The notes under the pieces: generated by a model | The model's input: only the letters and a program-made list of their open reading frames with translations | Database searches by the model: none | Told to the model about the DNA's origin: nothing | In this document: positions 26,787 to 37,429 of the stretch, piece by piece | How positions within the stretch are numbered: the stretch's first letter is position 1 | How the letters are laid out: each line of letters opens with the position of its first letter | NCBI RefSeq assembly: GCF_028551255.1 | Contig: NZ_CP117029.1 | Coordinates: 2,294,001 to 2,358,000 of the forward strand | DNA length: 64,000 bases | Direction of reading: 5' to 3' | Origin: Vibrio tubiashii | GTDB taxonomy: Bacteria; Pseudomonadota; Gammaproteobacteria; Enterobacterales; Vibrionaceae | Translations under genes and position numbers: made by a program

Positions 26787-27611
26787 ATGAGCAATAAGGT
26801 TATCCTTGTTGTTTTAGATGGACTTAACTATCAGGTAGCCCGTGACTGCATGGGCTACCTAAATGGTCTTCTAGAACAACCCCATCCGAATCCAGCGATG
26901 CGCGCATCACTTTACCCAGTCCAAAGTGAGTTACCGTCGATGTCTCGCCCATTGTATGAGTGCATTCTAACTGGTATTCGCCCGGTAGAAAGTGGCATCG
27001 TCAACAATGATATCGTGCGCTTATCAAACCATGAATCCATCTTCAGCTTGGCGAAGGCACAAGGTAAAGTGACAGCCGCTGCCGCTTATCACTGGGTGAG
27101 TGAACTCTATAATCGAGCGCCGTTTAATCCAGTCACCGATCGCTTTACTCATGATGAATCACTCAATATCCAGCATGGCTGCTTCTACCACTGGGACCAC
27201 TACCCAGACGAAGCACTATTTTTAGATGCAGAGCATTTACGTCGTACTTATCAACCCGACTTTCTGCTGATTCACCCAATGAACATCGATGATATGGGCC
27301 ACAAGCACGGGCTAGATTCTCGCCAGTATCGCAATAGTGCTCGCGGTGCGGACATTATTCTTTCCAATTACATTGAGAATTGGTTAGCAGACGGCTACCA
27401 AGTTTTGATCACCAGTGACCATGGCATGAACAACGATCTCTCTCATGGGGGCATATTGCCTGAAGAGCGCGAAGTGCCTCTGTTTGTGATTGGCGATCTG
27501 TTTACTCATCAAGAATGTCACGTTAAGCAAACCGACCTTTGCGGACTTGTTTGCCAACTATTAAACCTTGACCACACTAAGCCTTACACTCAGGAATTGT
27601 TAGCCTTATGA
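26787..27611 (+). CDS. Alkaline phosphatase superfamily (NPP-like phosphodiesterase)
   Basis: 274 residues, no signal peptide, so cytoplasmic. It has the two-metal pattern of the nucleotide pyrophosphatase/phosphodiesterase group: Asp11 in VVLDGL, a nucleophile region PSMSRPLYECILTG (Ser51 or Ser53 where Thr is usual), then IDDMGHKHG and TSDHGMN supplying Asp/His ligands. Phosphonoacetate hydrolase belongs to the same superfamily. It likely cleaves an imported phosphate diester or related compound. Its stop overlaps the next start (ATGA), so it is coupled to the transporter genes. Confidence 0.82.
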   Translation: MSNKVILVVLDGLNYQVARDCMGYLNGLLEQPHPNPAMRASLYPVQSELPSMSRPLYECILTGIRPVESGIVNNDIVRLSNHESIFSLAKAQGKVTAAAAYHWVSELYNRAPFNPVTDRFTHDESLNIQHGCFYHWDHYPDEALFLDAEHLRRTYQPDFLLIHPMNIDDMGHKHGLDSRQYRNSARGADIILSNYIENWLADGYQVLITSDHGMNNDLSHGGILPEEREVPLFVIGDLFTHQECHVKQTDLCGLVCQLLNLDHTKPYTQELLAL

Positions 27612-28504
27612 GCAGTTCTGTTCTCACTCCGAGTTCGAGCCAATCGAACTCCGCAAAACCGAAATCAATGCAATGGCTGAGTCGCTATAAGCCAGCTCTT
27701 TGGTTGGCACCTTTCGCACTGTTTTTCTATCTGTTTCAGCTAGCCCCAATGATTTGGGTCTTGATCAATAGTTTTATCTATGACGATGAGTTTGCTTTCG
27801 ATAACTACCTGGAAGTGCTCGACTCAGCATTTATGATGCAGGCATTTGGCAACAGCTTATGGTTAGCAGTTTGGTCAAGCGTTGTTGGGCTCGCGATTGC
27901 GACCTTATTGGTTTCTTCATTGCGCCGCGTTGACAGTAAAATCCGCGATGGTGTTATTGCCTTTACTAACATGAGCAGCAACTTTGCTGGCGTACCACTC
28001 TCCTTTGCTTTCATCATTATCTTGGGGACAAACGGAGCCATTACCTTGCTGCTCAAACAATACGGTTTGCTGGGTGATTTTGACTTATATGGAAAGTGGG
28101 GCTTACTGGCGATTTATATCTATTTTCAGATCCCACTCGCGGTGTTACTCCTCTATCCTGCGTTTGATGCATTAAGTGATGATTGGCAAGCCGCCGCTGC
28201 ACTGCTTGGGGCACGCACCTCACAGTATTGGACAAAGGTCGCTCTGCCTGTCCTTTCCCCCGCCTTATTTGGCACCTTTATCATCCTTGTCGCCAACGCG
28301 ATTGGTGCCTACGCCAGTGTGTACGCGTTAACGTCGGGCAACTACAACGTTATTACCATTCGTATCGCAAGCTTGGTATCCGGTGACTTGTTCCTTGAGC
28401 CAAATCTAGCCGCCGCCATTTCCGTGATTCTTATGGCTCTGCTTGCCTTTATCACCGTCATCAACCAATGGCTTATTTCAAAAAGCTACGCAGGTAGGAA
28501 GTAA
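27608..28504 (+). CDS. ABC transporter permease (first)
   Basis: 298 residues with about six membrane helices after a Ser-rich cytosolic N-terminus. The binding-protein-dependent transport (EAA) loop is around DDWQAAAALLGARTSQYWTKVALP. It is of the PotB/PhnU type and pairs with the following permease. The stop and the next start overlap by one base (TAATG). Confidence 0.9.
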   Translation: MSSSVLTPSSSQSNSAKPKSMQWLSRYKPALWLAPFALFFYLFQLAPMIWVLINSFIYDDEFAFDNYLEVLDSAFMMQAFGNSLWLAVWSSVVGLAIATLLVSSLRRVDSKIRDGVIAFTNMSSNFAGVPLSFAFIIILGTNGAITLLLKQYGLLGDFDLYGKWGLLAIYIYFQIPLAVLLLYPAFDALSDDWQAAAALLGARTSQYWTKVALPVLSPALFGTFIILVANAIGAYASVYALTSGNYNVITIRIASLVSGDLFLEPNLAAAISVILMALLAFITVINQWLISKSYAGRK

Positions 28505-29289
28505 TGCAAAACGTGAATACTCGATTCCATAAATCTGTGGTTTACACCATTGTAGGTATCATGTTGATTCCTATTTTGGCGACCTTAGTTTACTCGCTCT
28601 CATCACGTTGGGGCGCAACCATTCTGCCAGACGGGTTTACTTTTGATTGGTACATCAAGCTGCTGACTGACCCTCGCTTCTTGCAAGCCTTTGGGCGTTC
28701 ATTGTTTATCTGTATCGCCGCGCTAGCGTTAAGCGTTGTTTTGATACTCCCGGCAATATTTGTGGTGTTTTATTATTTCCCTAAGCTCGACAAGCTAATG
28801 AATATCATGATTTTGCTACCTTTTGCTGTGCCACCAGTGGTCTCCTCTGTGGGCTTACTCCAGCTCTATGCCGATAGCGACATTTCGCTGATCGGAACCC
28901 CGTGGATTTTGATTGGTACTTACTTCACTATCGCACTGCCATTTATGTATCGCGCGATCTCGAACAGCTTCGAAGCAATTAATCTGCATGACTTAATGGA
29001 TGCAGCCCACCTACTAGGCGCAAGTACAAGCAAAGCATTCCTATTGATCATATTGCCAAATTTGAAGAAAGGCTTAATGGCTTCGCTGTTCCTTTCATTC
29101 TCGTTCTTACTGGGGGAATTTGTGTTCGCCAACATCTTGGTCGGTACTCGTTATGAAACCCTACAAATTTACTTGTACAACATGCGTCAAACCAGTGGTC
29201 ACTTTACTTCCGCATTAGTCATGACCTATTTCCTATTTATTTTCTTACTGACTTGGATGGCAAGTCGTTTCAGCCGAGGAGTCAAATAA
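28504..29289 (+). CDS. ABC transporter permease (second)
   Basis: 261 residues, six membrane helices, PotC/PhnV type. The EAA loop is LMDAAHLLGASTSKAFLLIILPNLKKG. It forms the heterodimeric channel with the previous gene. It overlaps the next start by one base (TAATG). Confidence 0.9.
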   Translation: MQNVNTRFHKSVVYTIVGIMLIPILATLVYSLSSRWGATILPDGFTFDWYIKLLTDPRFLQAFGRSLFICIAALALSVVLILPAIFVVFYYFPKLDKLMNIMILLPFAVPPVVSSVGLLQLYADSDISLIGTPWILIGTYFTIALPFMYRAISNSFEAINLHDLMDAAHLLGASTSKAFLLIILPNLKKGLMASLFLSFSFLLGEFVFANILVGTRYETLQIYLYNMRQTSGHFTSALVMTYFLFIFLLTWMASRFSRGVK

Positions 29290-30308
29290 TGAGTTACGTA
29301 ACCGCGAATAACCTGACCAAGCGCTTTGGTGATAACACGGTTTTTGAACAGATTCAGTTCACCATTGAGCAAGGTGAATTCATCACTTTGTTGGGCCCAA
29401 GTGGCTGCGGTAAGTCGACCCTACTGCGCAGTCTTGCCGGGCTAAATCCTGTGGATGGCGGCGAAATTTGGGTTAATGGTGAGGACATCACTCACCAAGT
29501 GCCACAAGAACGTGGCATTGGCATGGTGTTTCAGTCTTACGCATTGTTTCCCAACATGACGGTTGAAGGCAATATCGCGTTCGGCTTAAAGATGAAGAAG
29601 CTCAGCATTGATGAGATTCAGCGCGAGGTGGCTAAGGTTATCCAACTGGTTGAGTTAAAGGGCAAAGAAAAGCACTACCCTCATCAGCTTTCTGGCGGAC
29701 AACGTCAACGTGTTGCACTCGCGCGTGCTTTAGTCGTCAAGCCACGTATTTTGCTCCTTGATGAACCGCTCTCTGCACTCGATGCTAAGATCCGTAAACA
29801 TCTTCGTCAGCAAATTCGTGATATTCAAAAAGAGATGAATCTAACCACTATTTTCGTTACTCACGACCAAGAGGAAGCGATGATCATGTCGGATCGGATC
29901 TTCTTGATGAACAAAGGCGAGATTGTACAAGCAGGGACACCGGAAGAGATTTACACTCATCCTGCCAACGAGTTTGTGGCAAGCTTTATGGGGCATTACA
30001 ACTTGGTCGACGCCAATAAAGCGAAGCAGCTATTCAACATAGACACGGAGTGGAAAGTCGCCGTTCGACCTGAGTCAATTTACGTCAAAGAACAAGGCCG
30101 AAAATACGGTAGCCATATCTCTGCGCCACAAACCGGCACAATCAAGAACCACCAGTTGCTTGGCAATGTTATCCGCTACCAAGTGGAAGTTGATGAGTGT
30201 GAGCTCACCGTTGATCTACTCAATCGTTCATCAGAGCGTTTACTCGCCAACGGCAACCAACTAGAACTGCTGTTTAACCTAAATGAAATTCAACCTGTGA
30301 GAGCCTAA
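29289..30308 (+). CDS. ABC transporter ATP-binding protein
   Basis: 339 residues from ATG at 29289, which overlaps the permease stop. The nucleotide-binding domain (about 4-235) has Walker A GPSGCGKS, Q-loop, signature LSGGQRQRVALARAL, Walker B ILLLDEPLSALD and the H-loop His. The C-terminal part (about 245-339) is a TOBE-type regulatory domain with VAVRPESIYV. It belongs to the PotA/FbpC/PhnT class and energises the importer. Confidence 0.92.
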   Translation: MSYVTANNLTKRFGDNTVFEQIQFTIEQGEFITLLGPSGCGKSTLLRSLAGLNPVDGGEIWVNGEDITHQVPQERGIGMVFQSYALFPNMTVEGNIAFGLKMKKLSIDEIQREVAKVIQLVELKGKEKHYPHQLSGGQRQRVALARALVVKPRILLLDEPLSALDAKIRKHLRQQIRDIQKEMNLTTIFVTHDQEEAMIMSDRIFLMNKGEIVQAGTPEEIYTHPANEFVASFMGHYNLVDANKAKQLFNIDTEWKVAVRPESIYVKEQGRKYGSHISAPQTGTIKNHQLLGNVIRYQVEVDECELTVDLLNRSSERLLANGNQLELLFNLNEIQPVRA

Positions 30309-30310
30309 CC

Positions 30311-30970
30311 ATGTCTAAACCTTTGTACGTATTCGATCTAGACGAGACCTTAATCAATGCTGATTGTGCAATGATTTGGAATGAGTTTCTGGTTGACAAA
30401 GGTATCGCGACTGAGCCGAACTTCATCGATGAAGACAGACGTTTAATGAGTTTGTATGCCGAAGGTAAGTTAGATATGCAAGACTACTTAACCTTCTCTA
30501 TGGCACCATTAGCGGATATGCCTGTAGAACAAGTGAAGTTGCTGGTAGAAGAGTGTGTAAAAACTCGCATTCTAGATAAACAGTTCCCTCAATCTAAACC
30601 CTTAATCGAGCAACTCTCTCGTGATGGTATTGATATGCTAATTATCTCTGCCAGTGTGACTTTCTTGGTTGAAGCGGTGGGGCGTCAGCTAGGCATTCAC
30701 ACCGCACTTGGTATCGATCTCGTTTCAAAGGCCGATCATTACACCGCCAAGATACTAGGTGTACCAAGTTATCGTGAAGGCAAAGTCACTCGCTTAAAGC
30801 AGTGGTTAGAAGAAGGTTCAGAGTCGTATTCTGAACTGCACTTCTACACTGACTCAATCAATGACTTGCCACTGTGCGAGTACGCTGATTACGCTTATTT
30901 GGTCAATCCATGCCCTCGTTTGAAAGCACACGCGAACCAACCAAATTGGACCATACTTAATTGGGGTTAA
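30311..30970 (+). CDS. HAD-IB family phosphatase (SerB-like)
   Basis: 219 residues with all four HAD motifs: FDLDETL (nucleophile Asp8 or equivalent) near the start, IISAS (motif II), EGKVTRL with the motif III Lys, and DSINDLP (motif IV). The cap between motifs I and II is helical, as in phosphoserine-phosphatase-like HAD-IB enzymes. It is cytoplasmic and two bases after the ATPase gene. It probably removes phosphate from the monoester left by the phosphodiesterase; this is inference from gene order. Confidence 0.85.
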   Translation: MSKPLYVFDLDETLINADCAMIWNEFLVDKGIATEPNFIDEDRRLMSLYAEGKLDMQDYLTFSMAPLADMPVEQVKLLVEECVKTRILDKQFPQSKPLIEQLSRDGIDMLIISASVTFLVEAVGRQLGIHTALGIDLVSKADHYTAKILGVPSYREGKVTRLKQWLEEGSESYSELHFYTDSINDLPLCEYADYAYLVNPCPRLKAHANQPNWTILNWG

Positions 30971-31018
30971 CGCCAAGGTTTTGCTTGAACACATCACAAT
31001 GGAATAACCCAAATTCAA

Positions 31019-31045
31019 AGAGCAACCTCGTGTTGCTCTTTTCTC
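31019..31045 (+). terminator. Terminator after the transporter operon
   Basis: Stem AGAGCAAC/GTTGCTCT (31019-31026/31032-31039) followed by TTTCTCTC. Confidence 0.7.
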
Positions 31046-31111
31046 TCTCCTCAGCCAAACATTCACTAGGCAAAATCTAAATGCCAGTTTTCCTTTACTA
31101 AGTCGTATTTA

Positions 31112-31141
31112 TTCAACTTTTTTAGCACAATCTCGTATAAT
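31112..31141 (+). promoter_or_regulatory. Candidate promoter of the rsx operon
   Basis: TTCAAC (31112-31117) and a perfect TATAAT (31136-31141) are separated by 18 bp, about 90 bases upstream of rsxA. Confidence 0.5.
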
Positions 31142-31237
31142 TTTTATTCAATAATATAAAACCTTATCTTTCCTTGGTTGTTATTGAACAAGCAAAGCAG
31201 GATAATGTCGGGATCGGAATTTCTAAATTATATAACT

Positions 31238-31819
31238 ATGACCGAATATCTTTTGTTGTTGGTCGGCACTGTGCTGGTCAACAACTTTGTACTGGTGAAG
31301 TTTCTGGGCTTATGTCCATTTATGGGTGTTTCTAAAAAACTAGAAACCGCTATCGGAATGGGGTTAGCGACAACGTTCGTTTTGACCTTAGCATCCGTGT
31401 GCGCGTATCTCGTAGAGAATTACATTTTAGATCCACTCAACCTGCAATATTTGCGCACCATGAGTTTTATTCTGGTGATCGCGGTTGTGGTTCAATTTAC
31501 GGAGATGGTCGTACATAAAACTAGCCCGACTCTGTATCGCCTATTAGGTATTTTCCTTCCTCTGATCACCACTAACTGTGCGGTTCTGGGTGTAGCGCTA
31601 CTTAACATTAACGAAAACCATAACTTTATCGAATCGATCATCTATGGTTTCGGTGCGGCGGTTGGCTTTTCATTGGTACTGGTGTTGTTTGCCTCTATGC
31701 GCGAACGCCTTGCCGCTGCTGACGTCCCTATGCCATTCAAAGGCGCATCAATTGCGATGATTACCGCTGGATTAATGTCTCTAGCATTCATGGGCTTTAC
31801 TGGTTTGGTGAAACTGTAA
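31238..31819 (+). CDS. rsxA: Rnf/Rsx electron transport complex subunit A
   Basis: 193 residues from ATG at 31238, the same length as E. coli RsxA ([25 protein letters not shown]). Six membrane helices; homologous to NqrE. The Rnf complex couples NADH:ferredoxin electron transfer to Na+ or H+ movement, and in E. coli it reduces SoxR. A clear ribosome site is lacking. The stop overlaps the rsxB start by one base. Confidence 0.96.
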   Translation: MTEYLLLLVGTVLVNNFVLVKFLGLCPFMGVSKKLETAIGMGLATTFVLTLASVCAYLVENYILDPLNLQYLRTMSFILVIAVVVQFTEMVVHKTSPTLYRLLGIFLPLITTNCAVLGVALLNINENHNFIESIIYGFGAAVGFSLVLVLFASMRERLAAADVPMPFKGASIAMITAGLMSLAFMGFTGLVKL

Positions 31820-32403
31820 TGAGCTCAATAGTAATCGCAATAATCGCCATCGCGGTTCTCGCCGCTATTTTCGGTGCGATCCTTGGTTTCGCTTCGATTC
31901 GCTTTAAAGTTGAGGCGGATCCTATTGTTGATCAAATAGACAGCATTCTACCGCAAACCCAATGTGGTCAGTGTGGCTACCCCGGATGCCGACCATACGC
32001 TGAGGCTATCGCCAATGGTGATGAAATCAACAAATGTCCTCCGGGTGGTCAGGCAACAATAGAAAAGCTTGCGGACCTAATGGGAGTCGAAGCAACCGAC
32101 TCGGCACACGACCTTGAAAACGCAGTAAAAACCGTCGCATTTATCCACGAAGATATGTGTATTGGCTGTACTAAGTGTATTCAAGCCTGTCCAGTAGACG
32201 CCATTGTGGGTGGGACAAAAGCACTTCATACCGTGATTAAGGACGAATGTACTGGGTGTGATTTATGTGTTGCTCCTTGCCCAACAGACTGTATTGAAAT
32301 GATTCCTGTAGAAACCACTACAGCGAGCTGGAAGTGGCAGATGGACGCCATTCCTGTTGTTGATATTACCGATTCTGCGGCCAAGCAGAACAGCGGGAGT
32401 TAA
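31819..32403 (+). CDS. rsxB: Rnf/Rsx complex iron-sulfur subunit B
   Basis: 194 residues. One N-terminal membrane helix (about 3-25) is followed by a CGQCGYPGC four-Cys cluster domain and two ferredoxin-type 4Fe-4S motifs ([12 protein letters not shown] and [12 protein letters not shown]). It relays electrons from the RsxC flavin side within the complex. Confidence 0.96.
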   Translation: MSSIVIAIIAIAVLAAIFGAILGFASIRFKVEADPIVDQIDSILPQTQCGQCGYPGCRPYAEAIANGDEINKCPPGGQATIEKLADLMGVEATDSAHDLENAVKTVAFIHEDMCIGCTKCIQACPVDAIVGGTKALHTVIKDECTGCDLCVAPCPTDCIEMIPVETTTASWKWQMDAIPVVDITDSAAKQNSGS

Positions 32404-32411
32404 GGACTGGT

Positions 32412-35003
32412 ATGCTGTCATTAATCGAACAAATCAAAACTGGCGCCTTGTGGACCTTCCCGGGTGGTGTTCACCCAGTTGAAAACAAATCTCAGTCGGT
32501 CAGTCATGCACTTTCGCGCGCGGCTATTGCCGAAGAAATTGTCCTGCCGGTCAAACAACACATTGGTAAGCCTGGCACCATTACCGTTGAAGTTGGCGAG
32601 CAGGTACTTAAAGGTCAGTCACTGACTAAGTACGACACTAGCTTTATGCTGCCTGTGCATGCGCCAACTTCAGGCACTGTGGTTGCTATTGAGCCAAGAA
32701 CCACTGCGCACCCTTCTGGTTTAAGTGAAACCTGTATTGTTATTAAGCCTGATATGGCTGACAACTGGATCGAACGCGATGGCTGGTCTAATTATACTGA
32801 GCGCACTCCTGACGAGCTGATTGAAAAGATTCGCCAAGCTGGTGTATCTGGTATGGGTGGTGCAGGCTTCCCAACAGCGAAGAAAATTCAATCGGGTCTG
32901 GCAAGAACAGAGATTCTGATCATCAACGCTGCAGAGTGTGAGCCCTACATTACTGCCGATGATATGTTGATGCGTGAACATGCCGAAGAGATCATTCAGG
33001 GTATAGAGATCGTTGAACATATCCTCAAGCCGAAACTAACGGTTATTGGCATTGAAGATAACAAACCTGAAGCAGTCAAAGCGCTACAACAAGCCGCCGA
33101 GCACAAAGACATTGTCATCCGTGTTATCCCGACTAAATACCCTTCAGGTGGTGAGAAGCAGCTGATCAAAATCCTGACCAACAAAGAAGTGCCAAATGGC
33201 GGTATTCCTGCAGATATCGGGATATTGGTGCAAAACGTCGGCTCACTGCATGCGATCAAACGAGCGGTTTGCGATGGCGAACCACTTGTAGAACGTATCG
33301 TGACATTAACCGGTGATACCTTTAAACAGCCAAGAAACGTTTGGGCGCTACTTGGCACGCCAGTGCAGGCTCTGTTGGATGAGTTTAGTTACAAAGCAGA
33401 TAAGAAATTACCGCGCCTAATTATGGGCGGTCCTATGATGGGCTTCACTCTGCCTCATGCGCAGGTGCCAATCACCAAAACGTCCAACTGTATTCTGGCT
33501 CCCACTCGCAAAGAGATTTCACCGAATCAGTATGAAATGGCGTGTATCCGCTGCGGTCAGTGTGCCGAAGCCTGCCCTGCCTCTCTTCTCCCTCAGCAAC
33601 TGGTTTGGCATGCCAAAGCAGAAGAGCTTGATAAATGTGAAGAGCTGAACATTAAAGATTGTATCGAGTGTGGTGCTTGTGCCTTCGTTTGTCCGAGTGA
33701 AATCCCACTGGTTCAATACTACCGCCAAGCAAAAGCTGAGATCCGTACTCGTAAAGAAGAAGCAGAAGCGGCAGAGCGCGCGAAGATTCGTTTTGAAGAG
33801 AAGAAAGCGCGTCTAGAGCGAGATAAAGCCGCTCGCGAAAATCGTTTCAAGAAAGCCGCAGATGACCGCCGTAAAGAGATGAAATCTTCTGGTGGCGATG
33901 ATGCGATTGCAGCCGCCATTGCACGAGTTAAGGCACAAAAAGCCCAGCCTGCCACAGAAGAGAAAGCCGTTAAACCTGCTGTTGCAGCGGCAATTGCAAG
34001 AGCGAAAGCAAAACAGGCTGAAGCGATGCAAAGCGGCCAAGCTGAACCTGATAACAGCGAAATGGCCAAGCTGCGTGAAGAGCGTAAACGTCAAGCGAGA
34101 GAGCGCAAAGCAGAGAAAGCCCAGCAATCTGAACACACGTCAACAGACGACAAAAAAGATGCCGTCGCTGCTGCGATAGCGCGAGCTAAAGCGAAAAAAG
34201 CACAGCAAGCTGGCTCTGACGGCGCTCAAGCACCCGCTACAGATAAAAAAGCCGCCGTCGCTGCAGCAATAGCCCGAGCTAAAGCGAAGAAAGCGCAAAC
34301 AGAAGAAACTGACCAAGCGCCACCAGCTGAAGATAAGAAAGCTGCTGTTGCTGCCGCAATTGCGCGAGCGAAAGCACGTAAAGCCGAGCAACAAACTCAA
34401 TCTGAGCCTTATGAGCCTGCTGCAGAGGCAACTGACGAAGATCCGAAGAAAGCCGCCGTTGCTGCCGCTATTGCGCGAGCAAAAGCGCGTAAAGCTGAGC
34501 AGCAAACTCAATCTGAGCCTGCTGAGCAAGCGCCTGCAACAGAAGCAACTGAAGAAGATCCAAAGAAAGCCGCTGTTGCCGCTGCTATCGCACGAGCAAA
34601 AGCACGTAAAGCCAAGCAGCAAGAGCAATCTGAGCCTGCTGAGAAAGCGCCTGCTGCAGAAGTAGCTGAGGAAGATCCGAAGAAAGCTGCCGTTGCTGCC
34701 GCGATTGCACGAGCTAAAGCACGTAAAGCCGAGCAGCAAGCTCAATCTGAGCCTGTGGAACAAGCACCTACTGCGGAAACAGCAGAGGAAGATCCGAAGA
34801 AAGCTGCCGTTGCTGCCGCAGTTGCACGAGCAAAAGCACGTAAAGCCAAGCAGCAAGAGCAATCTGAGCCTGCTGAGCAAGCGCCTGCACCGGAAGCAAC
34901 TGACGAAGATCCGAAGAAAGCCGCCGTTGCCGCTGCTATTGCTCGCGCTAAAGCACGCAAAGCTGAAAAAGAACAACAAAAACAATTTGAGGAGAAAGAG
35001 TAG
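32412..35003 (+). CDS. rsxC: Rnf/Rsx complex subunit C with long Ala/Lys repeat tail
   Basis: 863 residues, longer than E. coli RsxC (740). The conserved part (about 1-450) holds the NADH/FMN-binding region ([12 protein letters not shown] near 150) and two 4Fe-4S motifs ([24 protein letters not shown]). Beyond about residue 450 it is highly charged, with ten copies of a [22 protein letters not shown] motif. The last five recur with an exact 39-residue (117-bp) period from 34437 to 34905. The tail length is expected to vary among strains; its function is unknown. The stop overlaps rsxD. Confidence 0.95.
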   Translation: MLSLIEQIKTGALWTFPGGVHPVENKSQSVSHALSRAAIAEEIVLPVKQHIGKPGTITVEVGEQVLKGQSLTKYDTSFMLPVHAPTSGTVVAIEPRTTAHPSGLSETCIVIKPDMADNWIERDGWSNYTERTPDELIEKIRQAGVSGMGGAGFPTAKKIQSGLARTEILIINAAECEPYITADDMLMREHAEEIIQGIEIVEHILKPKLTVIGIEDNKPEAVKALQQAAEHKDIVIRVIPTKYPSGGEKQLIKILTNKEVPNGGIPADIGILVQNVGSLHAIKRAVCDGEPLVERIVTLTGDTFKQPRNVWALLGTPVQALLDEFSYKADKKLPRLIMGGPMMGFTLPHAQVPITKTSNCILAPTRKEISPNQYEMACIRCGQCAEACPASLLPQQLVWHAKAEELDKCEELNIKDCIECGACAFVCPSEIPLVQYYRQAKAEIRTRKEEAEAAERAKIRFEEKKARLERDKAARENRFKKAADDRRKEMKSSGGDDAIAAAIARVKAQKAQPATEEKAVKPAVAAAIARAKAKQAEAMQSGQAEPDNSEMAKLREERKRQARERKAEKAQQSEHTSTDDKKDAVAAAIARAKAKKAQQAGSDGAQAPATDKKAAVAAAIARAKAKKAQTEETDQAPPAEDKKAAVAAAIARAKARKAEQQTQSEPYEPAAEATDEDPKKAAVAAAIARAKARKAEQQTQSEPAEQAPATEATEEDPKKAAVAAAIARAKARKAKQQEQSEPAEKAPAAEVAEEDPKKAAVAAAIARAKARKAEQQAQSEPVEQAPTAETAEEDPKKAAVAAAVARAKARKAKQQEQSEPAEQAPAPEATDEDPKKAAVAAAIARAKARKAEKEQQKQFEEKE
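34437..35000 (+). repeat. 117-bp tandem repeat within rsxC
   Basis: Units start at 34437, 34554, 34671, 34788 and 34905 (each at GAAGATCC), exactly 117 bp apart. All are in frame and encode [11 protein letters not shown](I/V)ARAKARKA plus a variable QSEP-rich linker. Synonymous differences show the copies are not all recent. Confidence 0.92.
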
Positions 35004-36049
35004 TGGCCTTCTTTATTGCCAGCTCACCCCATGCGCATAGCCGCAGAAGCACTCCTGATCTAATGAAATGGGTAGCGCTTTGCGCCTTGCCAGGATTGGC
35101 AGCACAAACCTATTTCTTTGGCTGGGGCACAATAATCCAGCTTATTCTTGCGATTGTGATCGGTCTGGGTTTAGAAGCCTTGGTCATGCTGGCCAGAAAA
35201 CGTCACCCGATGTCAGCACTACGCGATAACAGCGCCTTAGTCACGGCTTGGCTGCTTGCTATTGCGATTCCTCCGCTGTCACCTTGGTGGATCATTACTA
35301 TCGGGCTTATTTTCGCCATTGTAATTGCCAAGCACCTCTATGGTGGTATTGGTCAAAACCTATTTAACCCAGCGATGGTCGCTTATGTGGTACTGCTGAT
35401 CTCTTTCCCAGTACAGATGACAAGCTGGATCTCTCCCAATGAACTGCAAGCAACGGCGATTTCGAGTGGAGATGCTTTTTCGCTTATCTTTACCGGATTT
35501 AACCTAGAAGGGCTCTCTCTTCAACAAATCCGCACCGGCATTGATGGCGTCACCATGGCAACACCTTTGGATGCCTTTAAGACTGCGTTGACCACGGGCA
35601 ACACGGCCAGTGAAGCCTTAACCCAACCACAATTTGGTAGCCTAGCGGGTATCGGCTGGGAGTGGGTCAACCTTGCTTATCTTGTTGGTGGTCTCATTCT
35701 GATCAAAGTACGAGTGATCAATTGGCATATTCCGGTGAGCTTTTTGTTGAGCCTGACGCTAATCAGCAGCCTGTTCATGATTTTGACTCCGGGAACGACG
35801 GCGTCACCGCTTATTCACCTTCTATCTGGTGCAACCATGCTGGGTGCCTTCTTTATTGCCACTGATCCAGTCTCGGCTTCAACGACAGTTAAAGGGCGAT
35901 TGGTGTTTGGCGCATTTATCGGTGCTATGGTATTTATCATCCGCAGTTGGGGTGGCTTCCCTGATGGTGTGGCCTTTGCGGTATTGCTGGGTAATATGTG
36001 TGTACCTCTTATCGATTACTACACCAAACCAAGAACATACGGTCACTAA
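35003..36049 (+). CDS. rsxD: Rnf/Rsx complex subunit D
   Basis: 348 residues starting with GTG that overlaps the rsxC stop. About nine to ten membrane helices; homologous to NqrB. The [19 protein letters not shown] segment contains the threonine site (SGAT) where FMN is covalently attached in this family. Confidence 0.95.
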   Translation: MAFFIASSPHAHSRRSTPDLMKWVALCALPGLAAQTYFFGWGTIIQLILAIVIGLGLEALVMLARKRHPMSALRDNSALVTAWLLAIAIPPLSPWWIITIGLIFAIVIAKHLYGGIGQNLFNPAMVAYVVLLISFPVQMTSWISPNELQATAISSGDAFSLIFTGFNLEGLSLQQIRTGIDGVTMATPLDAFKTALTTGNTASEALTQPQFGSLAGIGWEWVNLAYLVGGLILIKVRVINWHIPVSFLLSLTLISSLFMILTPGTTASPLIHLLSGATMLGAFFIATDPVSASTTVKGRLVFGAFIGAMVFIIRSWGGFPDGVAFAVLLGNMCVPLIDYYTKPRTYGH

Positions 36050-36058
36050 GGTTTCATC

Positions 36059-36694
36059 ATGTTAAATGCGATTAGAAAAAATGGTGTGGTTCTAGCGGTG
36101 TTTGCCTGTGCTTCGACCGGTGTAGTGGCGCTGACCAACTATTTAACTAAAGATCAGATTCAGCTGCAGGAACAAAAGCAGCTGCTTTCGGTGCTCAATC
36201 AAGTGATTCCTCACCAAATGCACGATAACGATCTTTATCAAGCTTGTACCTTAGTCAGTGACCCAGCACTTGGCACCGACTCACCGATGCCCGTCTATAT
36301 GGCAACCATCAATAATGAACCATCGGCTTTAGCCATCGAAGCCATTGCACCAGACGGCTATAATGGCGCTATCAAGATTATTGTCGGTATCCAACAAGAT
36401 GGAACCATTACCGGAACGCGGGTCTTAAGCCATCAAGAAACACCAGGGTTGGGTGATAAAATAGATTTACGTATCACCGACTGGATCCTCGGTTTTGCAG
36501 GTAAAACGGTCAGCGAAGATAATCAATCCGACTGGAAAGTACGTAAAGATGGTGGTCAGTTTGATCAATTCACAGGGGCGACAATTACTCCTCGCGCTGT
36601 GGTGAAAGCGGTAAAAAATACTGTTGAGTACGTTAATACCCATCGTGAACAAATATTGGCACAACCACTAAACTGTGGAGGCAACCATGAGTGA
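36059..36694 (+). CDS. rsxG: Rnf/Rsx complex subunit G
   Basis: 211 residues with one N-terminal membrane anchor (about 7-27) and a periplasmic FMN-binding domain. The covalent flavinylation motif is [13 protein letters not shown]. Homologous to NqrC. It overlaps rsxE by eight bases. Confidence 0.95.
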   Translation: MLNAIRKNGVVLAVFACASTGVVALTNYLTKDQIQLQEQKQLLSVLNQVIPHQMHDNDLYQACTLVSDPALGTDSPMPVYMATINNEPSALAIEAIAPDGYNGAIKIIVGIQQDGTITGTRVLSHQETPGLGDKIDLRITDWILGFAGKTVSEDNQSDWKVRKDGGQFDQFTGATITPRAVVKAVKNTVEYVNTHREQILAQPLNCGGNHE

Positions 36695-37379
36695 GCATAA
36701 GACCTTAATTAAGAACGGCATGTGGGACAACAACCCTGCTCTAGTTCAATTACTAGGCTTGTGTCCATTACTTGCTGTTTCATCGACCGTGACCAATGCG
36801 CTTGGGTTGGGAATTGCTACCCTACTCGTTCTGGTCGGTTCAAATGTGACCGTTTCATTGGTGCGTGACTATGTACCGAAAGAAGTACGTATCCCTGTAT
36901 TCGTAATGATCATCGCCGCACTGGTAACCTGCGTTCAATTGTTGATGAATGCCTACGCGTACGGCCTGTACCTTTCTCTAGGTATCTTTATTCCTTTGAT
37001 CGTAACTAACTGTATCATCATTGGTCGCGCCGAAGCCTTTGCGTCTAAGAACGACCTACTTCCTGCAGCACAAGACGGCTTTTGGATGGGGCTCGGAATG
37101 ACCAGCGTACTGGTCGTCTTAGGGGCAATGCGTGAAGTTATTGGTAACGGAACGCTATTTGACGGTGCAGACCTATTACTCGGTGAATGGGCAACCTCGT
37201 TACGAATCGAGGTGTTTCAGTTCGACAACAGCTTCCTGCTCGCCCTGCTTCCACCAGGTGCTTTCATCGGCGTCGGATTGCTCATTGCCGCGAAAAATGT
37301 CATAGATAAACAATTAGAAGCTCGCCAGCCGAAAAAACAAAAACAAGCCATTGAGCGAGCTCGGGTGACCAATCAATAA
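36687..37379 (+). CDS. rsxE: Rnf/Rsx complex subunit E
   Basis: 230 residues from ATG at 36687, which has GGAGG five bases upstream. About six membrane helices; homologous to NqrD and RsxA ([19 protein letters not shown]). It completes the rsxABCDGE set, after which nth follows at 50 bp. Confidence 0.95.
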   Translation: MSEHKTLIKNGMWDNNPALVQLLGLCPLLAVSSTVTNALGLGIATLLVLVGSNVTVSLVRDYVPKEVRIPVFVMIIAALVTCVQLLMNAYAYGLYLSLGIFIPLIVTNCIIIGRAEAFASKNDLLPAAQDGFWMGLGMTSVLVVLGAMREVIGNGTLFDGADLLLGEWATSLRIEVFQFDNSFLLALLPPGAFIGVGLLIAAKNVIDKQLEARQPKKQKQAIERARVTNQ

Positions 37380-37429
37380 CAACAGTTTGAGCGTATCGCA
37401 TCAAACGGAGCACTGGAAAGCAGCCTCAA

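Noticed and set aside
34140..34985. 281-residue open frame antisense to the rsxC tail
   Set aside because: It is Cys/Leu/Ser/Arg-rich and exactly repetitive because it is the complement of the Ala/Lys repeats; no start signals.
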